From NCBI RefSeq assembly GCF_022921095.1, contig NZ_CP095053.1, positions 1 through 64,000 of the forward strand: a DNA stretch of 64,000 bases, given 5' to 3'. How positions within the stretch are numbered: position 1 is the first letter of the stretch; the number at the start of each line of letters is the position of its first letter. Position numbers and translations under genes: made by a program. Positions 42,616 through 51,247 of the stretch are shown in pieces. A model generated the notes under the pieces. That model saw only the letters and a program-made list of their open reading frames with translations, was not told the origin of the DNA and did not search any database. The DNA comes from Hymenobacter aerilatus (lineage in GTDB: Bacteria > Bacteroidota > Bacteroidia > Cytophagales > Hymenobacteraceae).

Positions 42616-45600
42616 ATGCGCTACTTTCTGCTGCTCACGCTTGGCCTGTTGCTGATGTTTACTGCCGGCTCCTCCACCCTCACGTCGCTCCCCGATGGTC
42701 CTAACCCGAAAAGATGGAAGCAGATTGATGCTCTCCTGAAGAAAGACCAAACCGCCTCGGCCGGCAAGCTCGTCGAGGAAATCTATCAGCAGGCCCGCCG
42801 CCAGCAAGACACACCCGAGTACCTGCGCGCCCTGCTCTACAAGCTGCGCCTTCTGGAAGAAAAAGAGGAAGACGCTGATGAAAAGGCTATTGCCTTAATC
42901 GAAAAAGACCTGCGAACGGCTACGTTTCCGGGGCGGCCGATTCTACATAGTCTGCTGGCTCAGCTCTACACCCGTTACTACCAGCAGCACCGCTACCAGC
43001 TCTACGACCGCACGCCCGGCGCGGCCCAAGCCAACGACAGCCTCGCCACCTGGGACGCCGCTCACCTCGGCGCTGCCATCGTCAAGCACTACCAAGCCTC
43101 TATTGCAGACGAATCCCAGCGCCAGCAGCAGTTGCAGCTCGCCAGGCTCGGCTACGCCATCCGTGGCGGCGATGCCGAAGGCCGCGCCCTGCGCCCTACC
43201 CTCTACGACCTGTTAGCCCACCGCGCCCTCGCTGGTCTCGGCAACGACGAGTTCTACGTGACGCGCCCCGCTGAGCAGTTCGAGCTAAAGAACTCTGCGT
43301 TGTTTGGCCCCGCCGCCGACTTTGCCCGCTTACCCCTGCAAGCCCCTCCTGCCGACTCGCTCAACGGGCAATTTCATGCGCTACGGGTGTGGCAGCAGCT
43401 TACCCAATTCCGCCTTACGGATACGAAGAACCCGGCCGCCCTGGCTGATGTGGATTTGCAACGCCTGCGCTTTGTGTGGCAGCACGCCACGTTTGCTGAC
43501 AAGGGCTCGCTCTACCGCACCGCCCTACTGCGCGGCGCCGAAACCTACCGCGCCCTACCCATCAGCACGGAGTTTCTGGTAGCAGCAGCCGACAACCTGG
43601 AGGAAAGCCAACCGACCCAAGCCCGCAAACTAGCGTTGCAGGCCGAAAAGCAGTTTCCGAAGTCGCGCGGGGGGCAGCTGGCGCGGGCGTTGCGGCAGCG
43701 TATCGAGCAAGTGACGGTCGGCTTCACAACGGAAGAAGTGGTGTTGCCCAACCAACCCTGGCTGCTGAAGCTGGACGTGCGCAACACCCAGCGCCTCTAC
43801 GCCACCGCTTACCGGGTGAGTAGTGCCTACAACCTGCGCCTGACGGAGCCGAACGATTCAGACGAAGGGTTCAACTTCCAGAAAACTTTTGCTCGCGCCC
43901 TGGCCAGCAAGCCCGCCGCTACCTGGACGCTCGACCTGCCTACCCCCGCCGACTACCGCGCCCATACTGTGCAGCACGCCGGCCCTGCCTTGCCGCTGGG
44001 GCACTATATCATCCTGCTCAGTACCGCCCCCGAGAACCCGGCCCAGAAACGGTCGGGCGTGGTAACGACCCATGCTTACTTGAGTGTGAGTGAACTGAGC
44101 CAGGTGCACCGCAACACGGCGTCGGGAATGGAGGTGTTGGTACTGCATCGCCAGATCGGCGAGGCACTGCCTGGCGTGCGGGTGCTACCCCTGTTTCAGT
44201 ATTATAGTCAAAAGGAAGAAGCATACAAGCAGCGGCGTGGCGCGCCTTTACTCACCGGCACAGAAGGAGCAGCTCAGATTTCAATGGGCATGAAAACCGG
44301 CGACAACAGCCAAATACATGGTGTTTTTCTCACGCGTGGCACCGATTCATTGCTGGTAGAAAATCTGAACGGCTATTTCCAGCCGCGCCGCGCCAATACA
44401 CGCGAAGCAGAGAAACCGCAACGCCGCACCTTCCTTTACACCGACCGCGCCATTTATCGGCCGGGCCAAACGCTCTACTTTAAAGGCATCCTGACGGAAA
44501 GCCGCGCCGGTATAAACCACTTGCTAACGGGCCAGCCCGTAACTGTGCGCCTGCGCGACGTGAACGGCCAGACCGTACAAACGCTCAACTTTACCACCTC
44601 CGATTTTGGCTCCTTCCACGGCTCGGTGGTGTTACCTACCGGCCTACTCAACGGCGAAATGGCCTTGGAAACCGACCACGGCAGCGTGGGCTTTGCGGTG
44701 GAAGATTACAAGCGCCCTACCTTCCAGGTGACGTTTGCGCCGGTGCAGGGCACGCCTGTTCTGGGGCAACAAGTAGCCGTGCGTGGCACGGCCACCGCCT
44801 ACGCCGGCCAGGCCATTGATGGAGCTACGGTGCAGTACCGCGTGGTGCGGCGCACGGTGTGGCCACTGTTTGGCCGCGGTTACGGCCGACCCATCTACCC
44901 CGGTGGTGGCGAGGACGTAGAAATTAGCAACGGCACCGCTCAAACCGATTCTGCAGGTGGTTTTGTGGTGACCTTCACGGCGAAAGGCGAGGCACCGGGC
45001 AGCAACCACCGCGGCCCCTGGCAGCCTGGCTACGTGTTCACCATTACGGCCGACGTGACCGACGCGGCTGGTGAAACCCGCACCGGCGAGCAAACCCTGA
45101 GCTTGGGCACCAACGCCCTCACGCTACGCCTGGAAGTGCCCGAGCTGCTGAACCGCGAAGATCTGCCTACGATTCAACTGCTCAGCACCAATGCTACCGG
45201 CGAGGCGCTGGCAGCTCGCGGCACGCTGCGCCTCTACCGCCTCACGTCGCCTACCCGTGCCCTGCGCCCTCGCGCCTGGGAGCGGCCCGAGCGTGAAGCC
45301 CTGAGCCGCGAGGAGTTCAAACAGAAATTCCCGCTCGACGCCTACGCCCAGGAAGACAACGACAGCACCTGGGCCCGCACGCTGGTGGCTACCCAAGAGT
45401 TTACCACCGAGCAAAGCCCGCTTCTGCCTGCACTGGCCGCCGAGCTGGCCCGGCAGCAACCTGGCCGCTACCTGCTGCAAGCCACTGCTACCCCCACTAC
45501 CGAAGCCAAGGCCGCGGCCGCTACCACCGAGCAGTTCTTTACGCTATTTTCGGCCCAGAGCGCGGCCCTACCCGTGCCTACCCTAGACTGGTTTGTGCCG

Positions 45601-48600
45601 CTGCAAGACAGCGTGGCACCCGGCCAGCCAGTCCGGTTCCTGGTAGGCAGCTCTGAGGCCGGGGCGCGCATTCTGCTCGAAGCCGAAGCCAAGGGCGAAA
45701 CCCTGCGCCACGAGTGGCTGGCGCTGCCCGCCGGCGGGCAGCGGGTAGTGGAAGTACCAACCACTGCCGCGCTGGAAGGCGCGCCGCTCTATTTGCACCT
45801 CACGCAGGTGCGCGACAATCGCCTCTACCAGCACAACGCCACCGTGCAGGTTGTCACGCCGCCTGCGCCGCTGCGCATCAGCCTCGCCACGTTCCGCGAC
45901 AAGCTCCAACCCGGCCAGAAGGAAACTTGGCGCGTCACGATTCACAACGCCGACGGCAAACCGGCGAAGGCAGAATTGCTTGCCTCGCTCTACGACAAGT
46001 CGTTGGATGTGTTCCGGATGCACTCGTTTATGGAGCTGGATTTCCCAAAACCTTACTATCAGGCTGTGTTGGCTTGGAATGGTCGGTTTGGGACGACGAA
46101 TGGAAGTGAACTGTTTGAAGATCGTGAGGAGGTAAGCGACGCTCCTGCTTTATTCTATCCGCATTTAACTTGGTGGGGCTACTCGCTTGGCGATGAGGAA
46201 AGTGCCAATGACTACTTGTTAGCGCCGCGGAATGGGAAAGTGAAGTTTACGCCTCCTGTTGTGAAGCGTGATAAGGAAGTGATGAGAATAGCAAGCGGAG
46301 CACAGACGATGAGTCTTGGTGTAGCTCGAGGCACTGCTGCGGAATCCTCTATACCGCCTCCACCTGTGGTTTCTGCGCCTAGGGTCATGGCTGATTCTCA
46401 AGAACTCAATAGGATGGTCACCGTTGGCTACGGAACACCGAAACAACCAGCCCCCGACCTATCCACCGTCCCTACCCGCTCTGACTTCCGCGAAACCGCC
46501 TTCTGGCTGCCCGACCTGCGCACCAACGACAAAGGCAAAACCGTACTGGAGTTTCAGATGCCAGAAGCCGTGACGCGCTGGCAGCTCCTGACCCTGGCCC
46601 ACGACCAGCAGCTGCACACCAGCATGCTGACTCGCACCCTCGTCACGCAGAAACAACTCCAAGTAACCACCAACGCCCCGCGCTTCTTCCGCCAGGGCGA
46701 CCAGCTCACGCTATCGGCCAAAATCAGCAACCTGAACGCGCAGGCGACAAGCGGCAACGCCCAGCTGTTTCTACTGGATGCCCGCACCCAGCAGCCACTG
46801 AAGGAACTGATTGTAAGCCAGGCGCAGCAGCCGTTCAGCCTGAACGGCAACGCCAGCACGGCCCTCAACTGGAACATCATCATTCCCGAAACCGCTGAAG
46901 GCCAAGTACCGCTAGAGGCCATTACCTACCGGGTGGTAGCGCAGGGAGAAGTAAAAATTGAGCGCAAGGCTCGCAAAAGAGCCAAAAGCCAGCAAATCGT
47001 ATCCGACGGCGAGGAAAACACGCTGCCGGTGCTGCCCAACCGCTTGCTCATCACCGAGAGCCTGTCGCTGCCGATAGCGGGCGCGGGCACCAAAACGTTT
47101 GACTTGCAAAAGCTGACGAGCACCACGTCGCCTACCCGGCGCAATTACTCGCTGACGCTGGAAATGACGCAAAACCCGGCCTGGTACGCCGTACAGGCGC
47201 TGCCCTACCTCATGGAGTACCCCTACGAGTGCTCGGAACAGGTATTCAGTCGCCTCTACGCCAACTTGCTGGCGGCTAGTATTCTGAAGCAGAATCCGCG
47301 CATCAAGCCGGTGCTGGCCGAGTGGCAGCGCGCTGCCCAGAGCGGCGACAAACAGGCCCTCACCAGCAAGCTCGAACAAAATCAGGAGTTGAAAGCTCTG
47401 CTACTGCAAGAAACGCCCTGGGTGCGTGACGCCCAGACCGACACCGAGCGCATGCGCCGCCTCGCCGAGCTGTTCGATGAGCCCCGCCTGCAAGCCGAAA
47501 CCACCCGCGCCCTAGCCAAATTGGCCCAGATGCAGCTACCAGATGGCGCCTTCCCGTGGTTCGAGCAGATGCCCGCCGACCGCTACATCACCCAGCTCGT
47601 AGTGGCCGGTTTTGGCAAACTGCGCAAGTTGAACGCTTTCGACGCTACGCAGAATCCGCAGGCGCAGCAGGTGCTGAGCCAGGCGCTGGCCTACCTCGAT
47701 GGGCAGTTGCAGAGGGATTACACCGACCTGCATAAGCAGAAAAACGTCAACCTAAAAGAAAACCACCTGAGCCCTACCCAGGTGCAGGCGCTATACGCCC
47801 GCAGCTTCTGGTCGAAACCAGTTGTGGCCAATGCCGTCCAACCGGCTGCTACCTATTACCAAAGTCAGCTAGCTACCTATTGGCCCCAGCAAAACCGCTA
47901 CCTGCAAGGCTTGGCGGCCCTCACGCTGCACCGCACTGGCAATCTGAAAACGGCCCAGCAGGTGATGACGGCCTTGACCGAAAACGCCCTGCACTCGCCC
48001 GAGCTGGGCATGTACTGGAAAGACGTGCGCGCTGGCTACTACTGGCAACAAGCCCCCACAGAAACGCAAGCCGCTCTCATTGAAGCCTACGACGAGGTGG
48101 CCCAGAATCAGCAAGCCGTAGATGAGATGAAGCTCTGGCTGCTCAAGCAAAAGCAAACCCGCAACTGGGAAAGCACCCGCGCCACCGCCGATGCCTGCTA
48201 CGCCCTGCTGCTGCGCGGCTCCGACTGGCTCACACCTACCCAACCCATTCAGGTGACGGTAGGCGGCGAGCCGGTGACGCCCAACAAGCTGGAAGCCGGC
48301 ACCGGCTACTTCAAAAACACGTGGCTGGGCACAGAGGTGAAGCCCGCGCAGGGCCGCGTCAGTGTAACCAAGCTCGATGCCGGGGTGGCTTGGGGGGCGC
48401 TCTATTGGCAATATTTTGAGCAGGTGGATAAGATTACGTCCGCTGCCACCGGCCTGCAGCTCACGCGCCAGCTGTTCCGGGAGCAGCGCACGGCCGGTGG
48501 GCCAGTGCTAGAGCCCCTCACCGCCGCTACGCCCCTGCGGGTAGGCGACGTGCTGGTGGTGCGCCTGGTGCTACGCTCCGACCGCGACCTGGAATACGTG

Positions 48601-48879
48601 CACCTGAAAGACCAGCGCGCCGCTGGTCTGGAGCTAATCAACCAGATTTCGGGCTACCAGTATCAGTCGGGGTTGGGCTACTATGAGAATCCGCGCGATG
48701 CGGCTACCAACTTTTTTATCAGCTATTTCCCCAAGGGTACGCACACCTTCGAATACCGTTTGCGGGCCGCGCAAGCCGGTAATTTCTCGGGCGGTTTATC
48801 GCAGTTGCAGTGCCTGTATGCTCCGGAATTTTCGGCCCACTCGGCAGGGCAACGGGTACAGATTACCGCACAACGGTAG
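42616..48879 (+). CDS. Alpha-2-macroglobulin family protein
   Basis: The 2087-residue exported protein has a signal peptide (residues 1-24), a TPR-like helical region (to about 370), macroglobulin-type beta domains including the MG motif RAIYRPGQTLYFKGIL (about residue 612), a bait/linker region (1130-1280), the A2M block WLPDLRTNDKGKTVLEFQMP, the thioester motif CSEQ (Cys1539, Gln1542) in YPYECSEQVF, an alpha-barrel thioester domain, and a C-terminal receptor-like domain. Such proteins trap foreign proteases. In many bacteria the partner is penicillin-binding protein 1C; none is adjacent. The linker has lower GC than the rest of the gene. Confidence 0.94.
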   Translation: MRYFLLLTLGLLLMFTAGSSTLTSLPDGPNPKRWKQIDALLKKDQTASAGKLVEEIYQQARRQQDTPEYLRALLYKLRLLEEKEEDADEKAIALIEKDLRTATFPGRPILHSLLAQLYTRYYQQHRYQLYDRTPGAAQANDSLATWDAAHLGAAIVKHYQASIADESQRQQQLQLARLGYAIRGGDAEGRALRPTLYDLLAHRALAGLGNDEFYVTRPAEQFELKNSALFGPAADFARLPLQAPPADSLNGQFHALRVWQQLTQFRLTDTKNPAALADVDLQRLRFVWQHATFADKGSLYRTALLRGAETYRALPISTEFLVAAADNLEESQPTQARKLALQAEKQFPKSRGGQLARALRQRIEQVTVGFTTEEVVLPNQPWLLKLDVRNTQRLYATAYRVSSAYNLRLTEPNDSDEGFNFQKTFARALASKPAATWTLDLPTPADYRAHTVQHAGPALPLGHYIILLSTAPENPAQKRSGVVTTHAYLSVSELSQVHRNTASGMEVLVLHRQIGEALPGVRVLPLFQYYSQKEEAYKQRRGAPLLTGTEGAAQISMGMKTGDNSQIHGVFLTRGTDSLLVENLNGYFQPRRANTREAEKPQRRTFLYTDRAIYRPGQTLYFKGILTESRAGINHLLTGQPVTVRLRDVNGQTVQTLNFTTSDFGSFHGSVVLPTGLLNGEMALETDHGSVGFAVEDYKRPTFQVTFAPVQGTPVLGQQVAVRGTATAYAGQAIDGATVQYRVVRRTVWPLFGRGYGRPIYPGGGEDVEISNGTAQTDSAGGFVVTFTAKGEAPGSNHRGPWQPGYVFTITADVTDAAGETRTGEQTLSLGTNALTLRLEVPELLNREDLPTIQLLSTNATGEALAARGTLRLYRLTSPTRALRPRAWERPEREALSREEFKQKFPLDAYAQEDNDSTWARTLVATQEFTTEQSPLLPALAAELARQQPGRYLLQATATPTTEAKAAAATTEQFFTLFSAQSAALPVPTLDWFVPLQDSVAPGQPVRFLVGSSEAGARILLEAEAKGETLRHEWLALPAGGQRVVEVPTTAALEGAPLYLHLTQVRDNRLYQHNATVQVVTPPAPLRISLATFRDKLQPGQKETWRVTIHNADGKPAKAELLASLYDKSLDVFRMHSFMELDFPKPYYQAVLAWNGRFGTTNGSELFEDREEVSDAPALFYPHLTWWGYSLGDEESANDYLLAPRNGKVKFTPPVVKRDKEVMRIASGAQTMSLGVARGTAAESSIPPPPVVSAPRVMADSQELNRMVTVGYGTPKQPAPDLSTVPTRSDFRETAFWLPDLRTNDKGKTVLEFQMPEAVTRWQLLTLAHDQQLHTSMLTRTLVTQKQLQVTTNAPRFFRQGDQLTLSAKISNLNAQATSGNAQLFLLDARTQQPLKELIVSQAQQPFSLNGNASTALNWNIIIPETAEGQVPLEAITYRVVAQGEVKIERKARKRAKSQQIVSDGEENTLPVLPNRLLITESLSLPIAGAGTKTFDLQKLTSTTSPTRRNYSLTLEMTQNPAWYAVQALPYLMEYPYECSEQVFSRLYANLLAASILKQNPRIKPVLAEWQRAAQSGDKQALTSKLEQNQELKALLLQETPWVRDAQTDTERMRRLAELFDEPRLQAETTRALAKLAQMQLPDGAFPWFEQMPADRYITQLVVAGFGKLRKLNAFDATQNPQAQQVLSQALAYLDGQLQRDYTDLHKQKNVNLKENHLSPTQVQALYARSFWSKPVVANAVQPAATYYQSQLATYWPQQNRYLQGLAALTLHRTGNLKTAQQVMTALTENALHSPELGMYWKDVRAGYYWQQAPTETQAALIEAYDEVAQNQQAVDEMKLWLLKQKQTRNWESTRATADACYALLLRGSDWLTPTQPIQVTVGGEPVTPNKLEAGTGYFKNTWLGTEVKPAQGRVSVTKLDAGVAWGALYWQYFEQVDKITSAATGLQLTRQLFREQRTAGGPVLEPLTAATPLRVGDVLVVRLVLRSDRDLEYVHLKDQRAAGLELINQISGYQYQSGLGYYENPRDAATNFFISYFPKGTHTFEYRLRAAQAGNFSGGLSQLQCLYAPEFSAHSAGQRVQITAQR

Positions 48880-48966
48880 GCTGCTAAATAGGTAGAATAG
48901 GGGGTAATAAGTTGAGGATGAAAGCTGTGCTTAGGGTAGGGAGAAGGTGCCTGGCAGGGTTTTGGG

Positions 48967-48997
48967 TTGTGCGGGGAGCCATTCCGTTTTAATTTTG
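48967..48997 (+). promoter_or_regulatory. Complete Bacteroidota promoter of the small basic secreted protein
   Basis: TTG at 48967-48969, a 20-bp spacer, and TAATTTTG at 48990-48997: both elements of the Bacteroidota vegetative promoter. The transcript would start about 49004, some 25 nt before the ATG at 49028. Confidence 0.65.
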
Positions 48998-49027
48998 TAG
49001 CTTCTTAGGATTTCAAAAGTGATGTTG

Positions 49028-49474
49028 ATGAATAAAATCCTGATGCTTGCCGGATTGCTGCTGTGCAGCGCACCGGTATTAGCACAAAGCCCCACGAAAA
49101 CAACGCCGGCCCCTGCGCCGGAAGGAAAAGTTGCCGTTCCCGTGTCGCCGGTGCTACCGGGCGAAGAAAGTCTGACAGCCCGCGAGCGGGTGGAGCGCGA
49201 TATGCTGATGCCTACCCGCCGGAGCCGCGCTGCTGCTTTGCAGACCGCCGAGGAAGTCGAGGAAACCACCACTACGACGCCCGAGGTTCACGGCCCGGCT
49301 GTACCAGAAGCGGTTCCCACTGCGCCCGCGCCAGAAGCTAAGCCTGCCGCCCCCGTGCGCCGCACCACCTACCACCGGCGCCGCAGCAGTTCGGCGCACC
49401 GCAGCACTGCCCGCAAAAAAACTACAGCCCGCAAACCGGTGACCCGTCATACCACCACGCGCAGGCGGCGATAA
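49028..49474 (+). CDS. Small secreted protein with a basic, histone-H1-like tail
   Basis: The 148-residue protein has a signal peptide (MNKILMLAGLLLCSAPVLAQ). A Pro/Ala/Thr/Glu-rich middle contains a conserved-looking helix SLTARERVERDMLMPTRRSR. The C-terminal 45 residues are Arg/Lys/Thr/Ser-rich (HRSTARKKTTARKPVTRH and a run of Arg). Such tails resemble eukaryotic linker-histone tails, but the signal peptide places it outside the cytoplasm, where binding to DNA or acidic polysaccharide is possible. ATG codons at 49022 and 49028 both work. Family not recognised. Confidence 0.75.
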   Translation: MNKILMLAGLLLCSAPVLAQSPTKTTPAPAPEGKVAVPVSPVLPGEESLTARERVERDMLMPTRRSRAAALQTAEEVEETTTTTPEVHGPAVPEAVPTAPAPEAKPAAPVRRTTYHRRRSSSAHRSTARKKTTARKPVTRHTTTRRRR

Positions 49475-49497
49475 TACTGTCGCACCAAATAGGATAG

Positions 49498-49540
49498 AAA
49501 CAAATAAGGACGAGCCACAATGGCTCGTCCTTATTTGTTT
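49498..49540. terminator. Bidirectional terminator
   Basis: Perfect 20-bp stem (49498-49517 with 49521-49540), 3-nt loop, AT tracts at both bases, between convergent genes. Confidence 0.93.
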
Positions 49541-49556
49541 TATGGAGGTAGAATAC

Positions 49557-49892
49557 CTACGCGTCCTGGGGCATGAGACGCACCACGAGGCCATCGAGGC
49601 GGGGCGTGATGCGGATTTGGCACGACAGGCGGCTGGCATCCGTCAGCACGGGTAGGGATTCCAGCATGTACATTTCGTCGTCGCTGGGCTCTTGGAGGGA
49701 AGGGCCGGCCAGAACCTCCACGTGGCAGGTGCCGCATAGGGCCATGCCCCCGCACGTGGCCTGAATGTCGTAGCCCGAGGCCTTCATTACCTCCATCAGG
49801 CTCAGGCCCATGTCAGTAGGGGCAACAATCTCGGTGCGCTGGCCGGGGGCATCTTCCACATATACCCGGACTTCGGTGGCGTCTAAACTCAT
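49557..49892 (-). CDS. 2Fe-2S ferredoxin (adrenodoxin type)
   Basis: The 111-residue electron carrier has cluster ligands in ATCGGMALCGTCHVEV (Cys-x5-Cys-x2-Cys) and the fourth Cys in SRLSCQIRI. The acidic loop SDDEMYMLESL is typical of the adrenodoxin/FdxB class used in Fe-S assembly or monooxygenase systems. It lies 169 bp downstream of a ferredoxin-NADP reductase gene on the same strand, a likely redox partner. It has its own -7 box at 49954-49961. Confidence 0.92.
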   Translation of the reverse strand: MSLDATEVRVYVEDAPGQRTEIVAPTDMGLSLMEVMKASGYDIQATCGGMALCGTCHVEVLAGPSLQEPSDDEMYMLESLPVLTDASRLSCQIRITPRLDGLVVRLMPQDA

Positions 49893-49953
49893 AGGTAGGG
49901 CGTCGGTTGTAAAACAGAGGGTAGGGAGCGGCTACGAAACGGCTGCCGCTCTG

Positions 49954-49961
49954 CAAAGGTA
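49954..49961 (-). promoter_or_regulatory. -7 box of the ferredoxin gene
   Basis: Minus-strand TACCTTTG, a perfect TAnnTTTG match, 62 bp before the ATG. No good -33 element is visible. Confidence 0.4.
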
Positions 49962-50061
49962 ACAGCGGGCGGCAGGTAGTGCCTACGTTGCCGTGTGCCC
50001 TATCCGCCGCCCGCCGCGAGTTTAACAGTTTAGCCGAAATTATTCGTTGGTGGCTAGCGGC

Positions 50062-51075
50062 CTAGAGGGTAGGCACGCCATTCACGGTGGTGTACTTCAG
50101 CACATATTTTTTGTCGGGGTAGATGTGCTTGTAGGCGCCCTGGGCCATCAGGGCTGCTTCGTGGAAGCCGCACAAAATCAGCTTCAGTTTGCCAGGGTAG
50201 GTGTTGATGTCGCCGATGGCGAAGATGCCGGGCACGTTGGTGGAGTAGTCCAGCGTGTCCACTTTCACGGCGTTGTCCTCAATCTCCAAGCCCCACTCGC
50301 CAATAGGACCGAGCTTGGGCGTGAGACCGAACAGGGGCACAAAGGCATCTACTGATACTTGCTCTGGTTCGCCGTTGTTGCCGGTGATGGTCACGTGGGA
50401 GAGTGTGCCATTGCCGTGCACGTGGGTCACGTTGCTGCTTAGCACCAGTCGTACTTTGCCAGCTTCGTGCAGGTTCTTCACTTTTTCAGCCGAGTCGGCG
50501 GCGCCGCGGAAGGTCGTGCCGCGGTGCACGAGCGTTACTTCCTTGGCCACATCGGCCAGGAAGATGGTCCAGTCGAGGGCGGAGTCGCCACCGCCGGCAA
50601 TCACCAGGCGCTTGTCGCGGAAGTGTTCGGGGTCGCGCACCATATAGTACACACCTTTGCCACCCTCAAAGCTTTCCAGCGACTCTACGGCCGGTTTGCG
50701 CGGCTCAAATGAGCCCAGGCCGCCAGCAATGGCAATGGCCTTGCAGTGAATCTCGGTGCCATCGGTGGTAGTGAGCTGGAAGGAGCCGTCGTCGAGCTTC
50801 TCAAATTTCTCTACCCGCTCGCCCAGCGTAAAAGTGGGGTGGAAGGGCGCAATTTGCTCCATCAGATTCTGCACCAAATCACCAGCCAGCACTGAGGGAA
50901 AACCGGGAATATCGTAGATCGGCTTTTTAGGATAAATCTCGGAGAGCTGCCCGCCCACCTGGGGTAGGGCGTCTACTACGTGACAGCGCAACTTCAGCAA
51001 GCCCGCTTCAAATACAGCAAATAGCCCCACCGGGCCAGCGCCGATAATGCAGATATCGGTGGAAATAGAACTCAT
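50062..51075 (-). CDS. Ferredoxin--NADP+ reductase (thioredoxin-reductase-like type)
   Basis: The 337-residue FAD enzyme has the FAD Rossmann motif CIIGAGPVGLFAVFEAG, the NADPH motif VIAGGGDSALDWTIFL, and the C-terminal FAD motif PGIFAIGDINTYPGKLKLI. It lacks the CxxC active site of thioredoxin reductase, which together with length points to the YumC-type ferredoxin-NADP reductase. It transfers electrons between NADPH and ferredoxin; the adjacent 2Fe-2S ferredoxin is the likely partner. Confidence 0.93.
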   Translation of the reverse strand: MSSISTDICIIGAGPVGLFAVFEAGLLKLRCHVVDALPQVGGQLSEIYPKKPIYDIPGFPSVLAGDLVQNLMEQIAPFHPTFTLGERVEKFEKLDDGSFQLTTTDGTEIHCKAIAIAGGLGSFEPRKPAVESLESFEGGKGVYYMVRDPEHFRDKRLVIAGGGDSALDWTIFLADVAKEVTLVHRGTTFRGAADSAEKVKNLHEAGKVRLVLSSNVTHVHGNGTLSHVTITGNNGEPEQVSVDAFVPLFGLTPKLGPIGEWGLEIEDNAVKVDTLDYSTNVPGIFAIGDINTYPGKLKLILCGFHEAALMAQGAYKHIYPDKKYVLKYTTVNGVPTL

Positions 51076-51227
51076 CGGGAACAGCGAAAATGAGAAAACA
51101 AACAGCGCCCACTCAGGACGTTATCTAAACAAACAGAAAGCGCAAATCGTTGACGGAAAACAGCGAAATGCCCAGGAAAAAACATGGGTACTACCGCGTT
51201 GCTACCCCCACTACGGCGTTGCGCCCA

Positions 51228-51235
51228 CAAAGATA
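51228..51235 (-). promoter_or_regulatory. -7 box upstream of the reductase gene, long leader
   Basis: Minus-strand TATCTTTG, a perfect TAnnTTTG match, 152 bp before the ATG at 51075. If used, it makes a leader of about 145 nt, longer than others in this window. I see no strong structure in it that would identify a riboswitch. Confidence 0.35.
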
Positions 51236-51247
51236 GCACCGCCCGCC

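Noticed and set aside
47224..47241. Loss of the thioester motif in the alpha-2-macroglobulin
   Set aside because: The motif is CSEQ rather than CGEQ or CLEQ, but the thioester-forming Cys and Gln are both present, so the bond can still form.
51076..51227. Riboswitch in the reductase leader
   Set aside because: No conserved aptamer pattern that I know was found; only a long leader is supported.
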